Origin: Dyadobacter psychrophilus
GTDB taxonomy: Bacteria; Bacteroidota; Bacteroidia; Cytophagales; Spirosomataceae
Direction: 5' to 3'
Length of the DNA stretch: 64,000 nt
Assembly (NCBI RefSeq): GCF_900167945.1
Contig: NZ_FUZA01000002.1
Span: 1,054,001-1,118,000 of the forward strand
The notes beneath the pieces are model-generated. The model saw only the letters and a program-made list of their open reading frames with translations, did not search any database and was not told the origin of the DNA. Positions 1 to 8,620 of this stretch are shown here, piece by piece. Made by a program: the position numbers and the translations under genes. Each line of letters opens with the position of its first letter. Within the stretch, counting starts at the first letter, position 1.

Positions 1-891
1 AGGAAGATCGCCGGCGTGAAGCCTGTAATGGATCTTTGGGACGAAGTGATCGCAGCCACAGGCGATCAGGCCTTTGGGCTGCATATGGGCCTCGAAAACA
101 AGCCATCCGTCCTTGGTTTGTTGGGTTATCTGATGCAGAGTTGCCGCACTGTTGATGAAGCATTCAGCAAAATACTGACTTATCAGCAGACAGTTTCGGG
201 ATGGATCTCATATAATTATTTGATGGGAAAAGAATTCGAGCTGATCTTTTCAGTCAACCCGATCTGGCAGCAGGCATCGCCGGAAACGGCAAGGCAGGCA
301 TTGGAAACGGCGATAAGCGGCTCGCTTAGTTACATAAATATTTTCACGGGGCAAAGGGTTTTTCCATTGCGGGCAGAGCTGGCGTATAAAAGTCCGGTGT
401 CCAGGGCGGAGTATGAAAAAATTCTGCACTGTGCTGTCAGCTTTGGAGCGGAGCAAACCAAGCTGATTTTTGCCAAAGAGGTTGCCGGTATGCCGCTCGT
501 CAGTTACGATGAATCTTTGTATATGTCCTTTGCAGAAATACTTAAAAACAAATGCGCGGTAACAAGCACTCAGAGTAGCTTTGCGGAACAGGTAAGGAGG
601 GTAATTATTCAGGATTTTTATGGTAAAATCCCTTCTCTGCAAATCATAGCAGCACATATGAACCTCAGTGAACGCTCATTGCAGCGGCGATTACAGCAAG
701 AAAGCGAAAGTTACCGTTCCCTGGGGGCCACGATCAAGCAGGAATTAGCATTTAACCTGCTGAAAAACACAGATGCAACAGTGCTCGCCATCTCCGAAGT
801 GCTTGGTTACACCGAACCAAGCGCCTTTCATCGCGCATTTAAAAATTGGACCCAAACCAGCCCCGTTCAGAAAAAGCGCACGCTGGGATAA
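1..891 (+). CDS. AraC-family transcriptional regulator, 5'-truncated by window edge
   Basis: The reading frame is open to base 1, so the true start lies upstream; the GTG at 16 is only the first possible start inside the window. The N-terminal ~190 residues resemble the arabinose-binding-like domain of OruR/ArgR-type AraC regulators ('TGDQAFGLHMGL' near the beginning). The last ~100 residues are a double HTH AraC domain, with 'MNLSERSLQRRLQQE' in the first HTH and 'VLGYTEPSAFHRAFKNWT' in the second. It probably controls a nearby gene in response to a small ligand. The diheme cytochrome c gene 115 bp downstream on the same strand is a candidate target, but no operator was identified. Family call is firm; ligand unknown. 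Confidence 0.85.
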   Translation, partial: RKIAGVKPVMDLWDEVIAATGDQAFGLHMGLENKPSVLGLLGYLMQSCRTVDEAFSKILTYQQTVSGWISYNYLMGKEFELIFSVNPIWQQASPETARQALETAISGSLSYINIFTGQRVFPLRAELAYKSPVSRAEYEKILHCAVSFGAEQTKLIFAKEVAGMPLVSYDESLYMSFAEILKNKCAVTSTQSSFAEQVRRVIIQDFYGKIPSLQIIAAHMNLSERSLQRRLQQESESYRSLGATIKQELAFNLLKNTDATVLAISEVLGYTEPSAFHRAFKNWTQTSPVQKKRTLG

Positions 892-1006
892 AGCGATAAT
901 CTTGTCGCACCTGGCGTAAAATGTCATTTTATTGGCGTAAAAGATTAGCCGTTCCGTTACGGCAATGCGGTTGTTTTGTGCTTGCATTAAGACAAGAATC
1001 AAAGCC

Positions 1007-1969
1007 ATGAAAAAAAAATTGAAAACCGTTTCCAAAATCCTGGGGGCGATCGCGATCATTGTAAGTGTTTTTTTAATTTATGTTCAAATCAGTTATAAAA
1101 AGCAATTTAAGGTGCCCGCAACAGGCATCAGGGCAAGCAAGGATTCGGCGGTTGTCGCGCGGGGGAAATATCTAGTAATGGGCCCAGGACATTGCTGGAA
1201 TTGCCACGCCCCGGACGGGGAAACCAATTTGCAATCGGGCTCGAAAGTAGGGATGATTGGTGGTAAGGAATTTAAATTGCCTTTTGGCACGGTATACTCC
1301 CCGAATATTACCGCTGATACGGTAACAGGAATCGGAGGTTTCAGTGATGAAATGCTTGCACAGGCAATCCGCTATTCGGTGCGACATGACAAAACGGCAC
1401 TCGTTCCGTTTATGAGCTACAATGGCATGAGCGATAACGATATTCAAGCCGTTATCTCTTACTTGCGTACAACGCGGCCCGTAAGGCACAAAGTAAAGGA
1501 AACCACCATCAACATAATCGGGAAAGCGGTGGTCCGTTTTGTGCTTAAACCGGTTTTCTCCGAGCCCGCACCTAAGCCATTCATACAGCCCGATACAACG
1601 TCAGAGTATGGCAGTTATCTCGCGACTTCTGTTGGTAACTGTGTTGGATGTCATACGCAGCGAGACAAGAATACGGGCGAATTTGCGGGAAGTAAATTTG
1701 CAGGAGGTTATCAGATTTCGGTTTCCGATGGAACATTCACTACGCCCAATCTCACTCCTGATTCGGCAACCGGTGCTATCGTAAAATGGAAGGCAGCCGA
1801 TTTTGTCCAGCGATTCAAAACCGGTGCCGTATATCCACGGACGCCCATGCCCTGGAAATCGTTTCAAACATTCACTGACAATGATCTGAAAGCGCTTTAC
1901 TATTACTTCAACTCATTACAGCCGGTTAGTAATAAAGTAACGGTATTTCAGCAAAAAGTCCGGGATTGA
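1007..1969 (+). CDS. Membrane-anchored diheme cytochrome c
   Basis: Protein of 320 residues. An in-frame ATG exists at 965, but the ATG at 1007 is followed at once by a basic stretch and a hydrophobic anchor (residues ~11-30), so it is preferred. Two c-type heme sites are visible: CWNCH at 63-67 and CVGCH at 212-216, one in each of two repeated cytochrome domains. This layout resembles cytochrome subunits that take electrons from periplasmic dehydrogenases such as alcohol or aldose dehydrogenases. No dehydrogenase subunit is adjacent, so the electron donor is unknown. It would sit on the periplasmic face of the inner membrane. Confidence 0.85.
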   Translation: MKKKLKTVSKILGAIAIIVSVFLIYVQISYKKQFKVPATGIRASKDSAVVARGKYLVMGPGHCWNCHAPDGETNLQSGSKVGMIGGKEFKLPFGTVYSPNITADTVTGIGGFSDEMLAQAIRYSVRHDKTALVPFMSYNGMSDNDIQAVISYLRTTRPVRHKVKETTINIIGKAVVRFVLKPVFSEPAPKPFIQPDTTSEYGSYLATSVGNCVGCHTQRDKNTGEFAGSKFAGGYQISVSDGTFTTPNLTPDSATGAIVKWKAADFVQRFKTGAVYPRTPMPWKSFQTFTDNDLKALYYYFNSLQPVSNKVTVFQQKVRD

Positions 1970-2044
1970 ATAGTGCGAACGGGTTTTTCGGTGAAAAAAT
2001 GTATTTTTATCGCATTCACTCACCATCCATATTGAATCTGTAAG

Positions 2045-3043
2045 ATGTACGTAAATCGCTACTTGTCTCCGCTCATCGTCTACTATTACTCGTGGCGAAT
2101 GGTGCTGTTTTCTCTCTTTACCGGCTCCATGGCCATTTTTGTTTACACTTATCTGGGATGGGGATGGGTTGCAATTCCCTGGTTGCCAGTGTCCCTGATT
2201 GGTACGGCAACTGCTTTTTTTGTTGGTTTTAAAAACAATCAATCCTACGACCGAAGCTGGGAAGCGCGCAAGATCTGGGGCAGCATTACGAATCACAGCC
2301 GTTCTTTCGGAGCAGCGTTAAGGGCTTTTGCTTCCCAGGATCAGACAAAATTCGTGGACGAGGATGATGATGTCAAAATCATGATTTACAGGCACATTGC
2401 ATGGCTATATGCACTGAAAAATGCGATGGCACAGCGTACAGCCTGGGAACATAAGGACCGTGCAAGTAAGCGCCAGCGTGACGCACTGCACAAATCACAA
2501 ACGCCTTGCGAGATCGAAATAGAAAAGTATCTTCTTGCCAGTGAACACCTTGCCCTTAAAAACAAGAAAAATCTTCCGACACAAATTTTGGATAAACAAT
2601 CGCAGCATTTGTCGAGACTCAGAGAAGCGGGCAGGGTGGATGCTTACCAGCACGTTGCCCTGCAAGACCTGATTTCCAGCCTTTACGATGAACAGGGAAA
2701 GAGTGAACGGATCAAGAATACACCGTTTCCCCGTCAGTATGCCACCACTTCTAACCTGTTTATTTTCGTTTTCATGACGTTGCTTCCTTTTGGGTTGCTG
2801 CCGCAGTTCGTCGAGCTGGGAGAGCGGTATATGTTTCTGCTCATCCCATTCAATATGATCGTTTCCTGGGTTTTTATGTTCATGGAATATGTAGGTGACA
2901 TTAGCGAAAATCCTTTTGAAGGACTGCTGAACGACATTCCAATCGGCACCATTGTCCGTAATATTGAAATCGACCTCATTGATATGCTGGATAATGAGCC
3001 AACCCCGGAAAAGTTACAACCTTATTACGGAGCATTGTTTTAA
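2045..3043 (+). CDS. Bestrophin-family (UPF0187/YneE-like) anion channel
   Basis: 332 residues, typical length for bacterial bestrophins. The N-terminal 'SWRMVLFSLFTG' region is followed by a second hydrophobic segment and the family-typical 'FKNNQSYDRSWEARKIWG'. Two more membrane segments lie at about 235-258 and 262-285, and the acidic 'NPFEGLLNDIPI' segment is also characteristic. Bacterial homologues form pentameric ion channels in the inner membrane; the ion and physiological role here are not evident. It stands alone, convergent with the SGNH gene. Confidence 0.85.
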   Translation: MYVNRYLSPLIVYYYSWRMVLFSLFTGSMAIFVYTYLGWGWVAIPWLPVSLIGTATAFFVGFKNNQSYDRSWEARKIWGSITNHSRSFGAALRAFASQDQTKFVDEDDDVKIMIYRHIAWLYALKNAMAQRTAWEHKDRASKRQRDALHKSQTPCEIEIEKYLLASEHLALKNKKNLPTQILDKQSQHLSRLREAGRVDAYQHVALQDLISSLYDEQGKSERIKNTPFPRQYATTSNLFIFVFMTLLPFGLLPQFVELGERYMFLLIPFNMIVSWVFMFMEYVGDISENPFEGLLNDIPIGTIVRNIEIDLIDMLDNEPTPEKLQPYYGALF

Positions 3044-3076
3044 TGTGATGCGATTGGCAGATCACTTATGCCAATT

Positions 3077-4003
3077 TCACAACTGAGTGGATTGCAGCCA
3101 TTTCTGTAAGTGAAGAGAGACTTGATCTGCTGCCTGTTTATGGCCATAACAAGTCCAGTGACGATCGTAAATAAACGTCCATTCACCTTGCCCTTCCGAA
3201 TTCAGCGAAATCGTTTTGAATCCGGCGGCCTGGACTTCCTGTTTCAACGCGTCGGGAAGTTTTGGGTGGAAGACGATAATTTTGTTTTGCACATCATATT
3301 TTTCCTTCACAAACTGCATGAGCGACTTCATGTGATTGGCGTGATCTGGTTGCTTAACCGTTTTGACAGGAGCGTGTGCAGCCATATTAAACTTGATCTC
3401 GGTTAAAGGGAATCTCTGGAACAAATAATAGGCGAATTTGACATTATACAGCATTGATTTCAGCCTTGCGGACTTCATTATTCCTGCAACAACTTTTTTG
3501 TTTGTCAGATCCACCTGGGTAATATCCGGGTGGACCTTAATTTCCCTCACACTTTCAGTAAAGTCGGTTGGATTTACATATATCAGATGGAGCTTGGGTT
3601 TTAGTGAATCCATGCTGTTCGCGATTTCCATGGCCTCAATAAACGAGACTCCCGAGCGGGCAGCTTCCACGAAATTCATTTCGGGGACGCGGGCTTTGAG
3701 TAACAAATCCTGATGGCATTCCGTTGGGTTCATGAAATTTTCGATGAAAGAATCACCGATAACTGTGACAAGATTGTCATAGCTTTTTGGCAAGGTGCCT
3801 GTCCAGCCCAGTTCATTTGTGGCCCAGCTGTGGTTACCACCTTTCCAGTAACCTTGCTGTTTGGGGCTATACCGCTGAATGTTAGCTGCATCCAGATAAC
3901 GTTTCGGGACTTCGCTTGTCAAATGCCAAACCCTTACCACGGCTTCACCCAAGACAAATCCGGCCAAAAGAAAAATGACAAATTTGAATAAAAACTTACC
4001 CAT
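3077..4003 (-). CDS. SGNH-fold (AlgX/AlgJ/DltD-like) membrane-anchored acyl-transfer protein
   Basis: 308 residues with one N-terminal membrane anchor (~4-22) and a periplasmic SGNH-like domain. The nucleophile motif is 'VIGDSF' with Ser85. Near the C-terminus 'YDRHWTCYGHKQA' gives Asp280, His282 and His288, matching the Asp-x-His / 'GH' region of AlgX/AlgJ-type acetyltransferases. The ATG follows the MBOAT stop codon directly (TAG-ATG), so the two are translationally coupled. The MBOAT protein likely passes an acyl group across the membrane and this protein transfers it to a glycan. The acceptor is not encoded nearby. Confidence 0.75.
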   Translation of the reverse strand: MGKFLFKFVIFLLAGFVLGEAVVRVWHLTSEVPKRYLDAANIQRYSPKQQGYWKGGNHSWATNELGWTGTLPKSYDNLVTVIGDSFIENFMNPTECHQDLLLKARVPEMNFVEAARSGVSFIEAMEIANSMDSLKPKLHLIYVNPTDFTESVREIKVHPDITQVDLTNKKVVAGIMKSARLKSMLYNVKFAYYLFQRFPLTEIKFNMAAHAPVKTVKQPDHANHMKSLMQFVKEKYDVQNKIIVFHPKLPDALKQEVQAAGFKTISLNSEGQGEWTFIYDRHWTCYGHKQAADQVSLHLQKWLQSTQL

Positions 4004-5440
4004 CTAGAATTGAAAATAAATGAACTGTTGTTGTTTACCGGTAAAAACGAAGATCGCAATCACCAAACAATAATAGAATCCCCATTTAACCGGCTTCGGC
4101 CAGTTAAAACCAAATCGTGCAATGGCATAAGGGTGCTCGCGCCCCAGCCATTCTAAAATAAAAAAACCGGCAATCAGAAGCAGCAAATCTTTGCGAACCA
4201 GCTCAGGTGCTGTAAACAGGCTTGCAGAAAAGATTTCACTGATATACTCGAATGCATGCCTTATATTTTCCGCCCTGAACAATATCCATGCAAACACAGT
4301 CATAGTAAATGTAACCAGCATGTGAACCACATCGCTAACCGTGGGTAATAAACGTCCTTTTGCCACGATGTCCAGGTTCTCACGGTTGCTTTTTGAAAGC
4401 AGCAACGGAAGGAAGTAAATAGCGTTGAGCGCACCCCAGGCAAGAAATGTCCAGTTAGCCCCATGCCAGAAGCCGCTTAGCAGAAAGATGATGAATGTGT
4501 TTCGCACTTTCAGCCAAATGCTGCCACGGCTTCCTCCCAGCGGGAAATACACGTAATCTCTAAACCACGAGGAAAGTGAAATGTGCCAGCGTCGCCAGAA
4601 TTCGGCAATGTCCCTCGAAAAATAGGGATAGGAAAAATTGCGTAATAATTCAATCCCCATAATTCTGGCAACACCCAAAGCAATATCCGAATAGCCGGAG
4701 AAATCCCCGTAAATCTGCATGGCGAAGAAAAAAGCGCCTAAAAGCAATGTGCTGCCCCCGTAAGCTTCATGATTGTTAAAAGCCAGATTAGCAAGCTCGG
4801 CGCAGTTGTCGGCAATGACAATTTTCTTGAAAAGTCCCCAGAGTATTTGCCTGAGCCCATCAGAGGCTTGTGCGTAGCTAAAAACCCTCTTTTTCTGAAT
4901 TTGCGGTAAAAGGTGCGTTGCGCGCTCTATGGGACCAGCGACCAAAAGCGGAAAGAAACTCACAAAAACGGCATAGTCCACCAGGTCTCTCTCCGGCTTG
5001 ATCCTGTTCTTATAAATGTCAATAACATAAGACAAACCATGAAAAGTGTAAAACGAGATGCCGACTGGCAACACCAGGTTTAATGTATGTGGATTAACGG
5101 ATAAGCCGAGCAGCGAAAGCCCTTCCGCAAAAGATTCTGCAAAGAAATTATAGTATTTAAGTACCCCCAGCAGCGAGAGGTTAATGGCGATACTCAGAAC
5201 GAGCCAAAATTTTCTTACACGCGGAATTTCTGAGCTTCCCATTTTAAGCCCTGTATAGTAGTCGAGGGCAATGGAAAATATGAGAAGAAATACAAACCGA
5301 TAATCCCAGCAAGCATAAAAATACAAGCTTGAAATGAGCAAGATTATGTTCTGCAACCTTAAACTGTTTCTAGCAAAAATCCAGTAGAGAAAAAGAACAA
5401 CCGGAAAAAAGAGGGCAAAACTCAGAGAGTTGAAAAGCAT
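4004..5440 (-). CDS. MBOAT-family (AlgI-like) membrane O-acyltransferase
   Basis: 478 residues, polytopic. The AlgI-type signatures are present: 'FFPLLVAGPIERATHLLPQ' near 162-180, 'GDFSGYSDIALG' near 245, 'FWRRWHISLSSWFRDY' (His286), and 'LSGFWHGANWTFLAWG' with the expected catalytic His326. Members move acyl groups over the inner membrane for O-acylation of exopolysaccharide, teichoic acid or peptidoglycan. It is the first gene of a two-gene operon with the SGNH protein and has a good promoter about 54 bp upstream of the start. No polymer biosynthesis cluster is adjacent, so the substrate is unknown. Confidence 0.9.
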   Translation of the reverse strand: MLFNSLSFALFFPVVLFLYWIFARNSLRLQNIILLISSLYFYACWDYRFVFLLIFSIALDYYTGLKMGSSEIPRVRKFWLVLSIAINLSLLGVLKYYNFFAESFAEGLSLLGLSVNPHTLNLVLPVGISFYTFHGLSYVIDIYKNRIKPERDLVDYAVFVSFFPLLVAGPIERATHLLPQIQKKRVFSYAQASDGLRQILWGLFKKIVIADNCAELANLAFNNHEAYGGSTLLLGAFFFAMQIYGDFSGYSDIALGVARIMGIELLRNFSYPYFSRDIAEFWRRWHISLSSWFRDYVYFPLGGSRGSIWLKVRNTFIIFLLSGFWHGANWTFLAWGALNAIYFLPLLLSKSNRENLDIVAKGRLLPTVSDVVHMLVTFTMTVFAWILFRAENIRHAFEYISEIFSASLFTAPELVRKDLLLLIAGFFILEWLGREHPYAIARFGFNWPKPVKWGFYYCLVIAIFVFTGKQQQFIYFQF

Positions 5441-5493
5441 TGTCCAAACAAGTTTTTAATAGTGTGTCCATGGGCATCTGCCACGTGATATCG

Positions 5494-5524
5494 CAAATAT
5501 AGCTATTCCATGATAATTTGCAAC
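5494..5524 (-). promoter_or_regulatory. Bacteroidota promoter for MBOAT-SGNH operon
   Basis: On the minus strand, GTTG (5524-5521) is followed by 19 bp and a perfect -7 element TATATTTG (5501-5494). This matches the Bacteroidota consensus TTTG-N19-TAnnTTTG except for one base in the -33. The -7 lies 54 bp before the MBOAT start. Confidence 0.55.
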
Positions 5525-5600
5525 ATTACAGTGTTTACGTGATATTACTAACATAGTATATATTTAACTTATTGATTATCAAAGTTATATGTGCAAATAA

Positions 5601-6179
5601 TTAAATTTTCGCCCGAATGTTATCAGCTGCTTTCTCGGCAGTCAATATAACGCGTTGCTGCCGGGTTTCGGGTCTTTTTGCGTCCGAAATCCAGGTCAGT
5701 ATCAGGCGTTTTGCTGAGGGTGGAAAGGCAAGAAAATTTTTGAGTGCAGCTTCGTTTTTGTCAAGCAATGCCTGTAAATCGGGCGGGATTACGGCATTCT
5801 CTGCGTCGACCAATGCGTCCCAGGTCCCGGTTTCTTTGGCAAGGTCGATCAGCGCCTGGCCTTGCGGGGTCATTAAGCCCGCGGCGGTTAACCGTTCGAC
5901 GCGTTCCTTATTGACGGCGCTCCATTTGCCAGTCGTCTTTCGTGGCGTGAACATCAGGTAACTGCTTTCAGCATCGCGCTTGATGGATTTTGAATCGATC
6001 CAGCCGAAACAAAGGGCTTCCTCGATGGACTCCGGGTAATATACGCTGGGCGTTGCACTGGTTTTGTGATAAATGATCAGCCAGACAGATTTCTCAGACT
6101 GGCTGTTTTTCGCAAGCCATTCACGCCATTCCTTGCGGGTTGGTGCGTAAAAGGCCTTGATGTCATTTTTAGTTTCCAT
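5601..6179 (-). CDS. YdeI/OmpD-associated family protein
   Basis: 192 residues, cytoplasmic, no signal peptide. The sequence has the family's typical core: 'WREWLAKNSQSEKSVWL' at the N-terminus, 'IEEALCFGWIDSKSIKRD' near 52-69, 'FTPRKTTGKWSAVNKERVERL' and a C-terminal 'WISDAKRPETRQQRV'. Homologues are annotated YdeI/OmpD-associated or bacteriocin-protection proteins; a biochemical role is not established. It lies downstream of the PhyH-like gene on the same strand but is separated from it by a strong hairpin, so it may be transcribed separately. Confidence 0.8.
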   Translation of the reverse strand: METKNDIKAFYAPTRKEWREWLAKNSQSEKSVWLIIYHKTSATPSVYYPESIEEALCFGWIDSKSIKRDAESSYLMFTPRKTTGKWSAVNKERVERLTAAGLMTPQGQALIDLAKETGTWDALVDAENAVIPPDLQALLDKNEAALKNFLAFPPSAKRLILTWISDAKRPETRQQRVILTAEKAADNIRAKI

Positions 6180-6195
6180 GATTTTATCTCAATGT

Positions 6196-6240
6196 CAAGG
6201 CGGCTAAGTTAGTGACTGTCAGGCACGCTTAGCCGCCTTG
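6196..6240 (-). terminator. Strong hairpin after PhyH-like gene
   Basis: Perfect 13-bp arms (6196-6208 CAAGGCGGCTAAG and 6228-6240) with a 19-nt loop, 10 bp past the stop of the PhyH-like gene. The downstream tract on the minus strand is only weakly U-rich, so this may be an attenuating or RNA-processing hairpin rather than a full terminator. Confidence 0.6.
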
Positions 6241-6250
6241 TAACCTGGAA

Positions 6251-7018
6251 TTATGAAATAGCAAGTCGAATCGCTTCTTCTACCGGACTTTCGCCATGAA
6301 TGTGCAGCTCATTTCGTAACAATAAGGGCGGCTGCGCCATGAATTTTGGGTTTTGCCCATGATGCGGTTGGGCGGCGTGCACAAGAAATGGGTGACATAA
6401 ATAAACCGTTCCGGCCTTACCGGTTGCAAGCACTTCTTCACGCACGGGAAGTTTGTCCAATTCCCCGGCCACTTCCATAAAGCCGAGTCCGTCATCGCCC
6501 TTGGGAAGCAGCAAGCGCGCCACATCCAAATGAGAGCCAACCCGGATCCGGGTCGGTGCATCGTGCGTTTCCACATCCGAATAGAGGAAAAGCATTAGTA
6601 AACCACGTCCTTTGGAATGCACATTAATGCGCCAGTTGAAAAAATTACCGGGGTCTGCACCCGGAAATCCCGCATCCACGTGCCAGCCCGCGTCACCGGG
6701 ATCTTCGTCCGAAGGAAAGCGGATCGGGAAAGTGCCCATAGCACGCGGAGGAAGCCAATTATTTGCGCCAACCAGCTGATCATAAGCACGGTGCAGCACG
6801 GGTGAATTAGCGGACAGGACAAATGGTTCTTGAGTATACATTCCAAGACGCACGACCGGCTTTTTCCAGCTCGCGGGATCATGACGGTCCAGGCCGAGAT
6901 CCGCCCAGAGAATGTCCCGCGCTGCCTCAGCAATTCCCTGAGAAAAGGCATTATCAATGCGTACAAAGCCTTTATTAATGAAATCGTTAATTTGTTTATT
7001 ATCTAATGCTGCTTCCAT
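6251..7018 (-). CDS. Phytanoyl-CoA dioxygenase (PhyH)-family Fe(II)/2-oxoglutarate oxygenase
   Basis: 255 residues, cytoplasmic. The iron triad is recognisable: 'GWHVDAGF' gives His113 and Asp115, and the distal histidine lies in 'CHPFLVHAAQPHHG' (His214 most likely). Family members hydroxylate small organic substrates using 2-oxoglutarate and O2; the substrate cannot be told from sequence. Monocistronic by position: the next gene upstream is divergent and a hairpin follows downstream. Confidence 0.8.
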   Translation of the reverse strand: MEAALDNKQINDFINKGFVRIDNAFSQGIAEAARDILWADLGLDRHDPASWKKPVVRLGMYTQEPFVLSANSPVLHRAYDQLVGANNWLPPRAMGTFPIRFPSDEDPGDAGWHVDAGFPGADPGNFFNWRINVHSKGRGLLMLFLYSDVETHDAPTRIRVGSHLDVARLLLPKGDDGLGFMEVAGELDKLPVREEVLATGKAGTVYLCHPFLVHAAQPHHGQNPKFMAQPPLLLRNELHIHGESPVEEAIRLAIS

Positions 7019-7275
7019 AACATTGTTTCAAATTTGATCAAAAAAAGCACCACGCTTTGATCTGATCAGGTTTTTAAAAATATAAATGCACAATGAAACA
7101 TCCCCGGTAAAAAGGGGAAAAACGTCTGATCCGACGTGTGAAGCAAATTAGAGTGTTGGAGTCATCCTCATGATTGCAAATCTAAAAATCCTCAGCAAAT
7201 TTCGCAAGCAAATGCCTTCTCAGATTCCGGCATGATTTGTTTGATAATTTATTAAATTGAAAAAAACAAAAAATC

Positions 7276-7947
7276 ATGAGCGCTGATAAAAAAGGGAAAA
7301 AGGCCATTCTGTTTGGTGCGAGTGGTTTTGTCGGTAGTTATTTACTCGAAGGGCTGCTGAATGATGCTGATTACGAACAAGTAACCATTGTAGTCCGGAA
7401 AAATTTAAACGTATCACATCCGAAACTAAAAACGCTGATCGGGGATTACCATTCTTTACCCGGCTTGAAAGACGAAATCGTTGCGGACGAGGTTTTTATC
7501 GCGCTTGGCACTACGAAAAAGAATACGCCTGATCAGAAAATATATTACCAGGTGGATCACGATTATCCGGTTTTGGCGGCGCAAATAGGGAAGGAGAGAG
7601 GAGCAAAATCGGTCTTTCTGGTTTCTGCCGTGGGGCCGGATGCAGGATCAAGCATTTTTTATATCAGGACAAAAGGCGAAACGGAGCGGGACGTCATTGC
7701 TCAGGATTTGTTGCATACCCACATCTTTCGGCCTTCAATGATCATGGGAAACCGTAAGGAAAGCCGGACATTGGAAAAGTCACTCATAAAAATCTTCTCG
7801 CTGATTAATCCACTTTTCATCGGCCCCATGCAGAAATTCAGAGGGATCGAAGGAAAAGACATCGCCAAAGCCATGCTAGCCGCCGCAAAAAAGCCCGCCG
7901 GGAAGGTGAAGATTTATGAATGGAAGGAGATGAAGGAATTGCTTTGA
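7276..7947 (+). CDS. NAD(P)-binding Rossmann oxidoreductase (HTATIP2/TIP30-like atypical SDR)
   Basis: 223 residues. The nucleotide-binding glycine motif 'FGASGFVGSYLLE' is at 13-25 and 'VFIALGTTKKNT' follows the fourth strand. The 'HIFRPSMIMGNRKESR' segment is typical of the HTATIP2-like branch of atypical SDRs. Predicted to bind NAD(P)H; the substrate is unknown. It stands alone, divergent from the PhyH-like gene across 257 bp in which I saw no other gene. Confidence 0.75.
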   Translation: MSADKKGKKAILFGASGFVGSYLLEGLLNDADYEQVTIVVRKNLNVSHPKLKTLIGDYHSLPGLKDEIVADEVFIALGTTKKNTPDQKIYYQVDHDYPVLAAQIGKERGAKSVFLVSAVGPDAGSSIFYIRTKGETERDVIAQDLLHTHIFRPSMIMGNRKESRTLEKSLIKIFSLINPLFIGPMQKFRGIEGKDIAKAMLAAAKKPAGKVKIYEWKEMKELL

Positions 7948-7986
7948 AATAAGGTTATCGGTATCAGGATCGAGTGCTTTTCAATC

Positions 7987-8427
7987 TTACTTCAATTCCA
8001 GCAACGTCACATGCGCGTTGATCGCGACCCAAGTTCCTTTTCTTTTAATGTAGACATCTGAATAGCAATTTTTTCCTTTCAGGATCTTCTCTTTGTCTTT
8101 TAACACGAAACTCGTGTAGGCGGTTAGCAGTCCTACATTGTTCACGATTTGCAGGTCTGTGCTGTCGATGGTGACGTTGATGATTTGCTGGTCCGGGGTT
8201 AGCACGTTTTGCAGGATATCGCCCTTCGATAGCTTTTTGCCCGTTGGCGAGATCATAACGAAATCCGGAGCCAAAATCCTGCTTAACGCAGTAGTGTCGC
8301 GTTTAGGATAAGATTGCAGCCACTGGGTGTTCATTTGTTTGATTACGTCGCTGTCATCTCCCTGCGCAAATGCGGGCGCAACAAAAAATAGCGGCAAGCT
8401 CACGATTATCATTATCAATTTCTTCAT
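7987..8427 (-). CDS. Secreted NTF2/SnoaL-like (DUF4440-type) protein
   Basis: 146 residues with a Sec signal peptide (hydrophobic 4-18, likely cleavage after 'APAFA'). The mature part reads as a cone-shaped NTF2-like domain: 'IKQMNTQWLQSYPKRDTTA', 'LAPDFVMISPTGKKLSKGDIL', and 'AYTSFVLKDK' before a C-terminal 'RKGTWVAINAH'. Such proteins bind small hydrophobic ligands or act as isomerases; function is not assignable. Convergent with the Rossmann oxidoreductase. Confidence 0.7.
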   Translation of the reverse strand: MKKLIMIIVSLPLFFVAPAFAQGDDSDVIKQMNTQWLQSYPKRDTTALSRILAPDFVMISPTGKKLSKGDILQNVLTPDQQIINVTIDSTDLQIVNNVGLLTAYTSFVLKDKEKILKGKNCYSDVYIKRKGTWVAINAHVTLLELK

Positions 8428-8460
8428 GGTGCGTCTTGGATTGATTTTTTCGATTTTAGA

Positions 8461-8595
8461 CTATCTGTTCCTGCTTTCAAACATTTAAATTTTGAAGCAG
8501 CAAATTATTCGTACGATCCTAAGTTACTTCCTCCGAAGTATGGAGCATTGTCATTCAAGGATGTTTCGGGTAAGGGCCATGCGGTTCGTGAGTAA
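8461..8595 (+). pseudogene. Possible C-terminal gene remnant, unrecognised
   Basis: An open frame of 44 codons ending in TAA at 8593-8595, without a start codon, lies between the NTF2-like and HPP genes. The predicted peptide has normal protein composition, for example 'NFEAANYSYDPKLLPPKYG' and 'ALSFKDVSGKGHAVRE' before the stop. It looks like the tail of a decayed gene, but I do not recognise the family and chance cannot be excluded. The NTF2-like gene's promoter must also lie in this stretch. Confidence 0.25.
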
Positions 8596-8620
8596 CTGAT
8601 CAGCAAATGTAATGGCAGCG

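Noticed and set aside
3044-3076. GTGAT/ATCAC repeat between bestrophin and SGNH genes as terminator or Crp site
   Set aside because: Five-bp arms with an 11-bp spacer; too weak for a terminator and wrong spacing for Crp.
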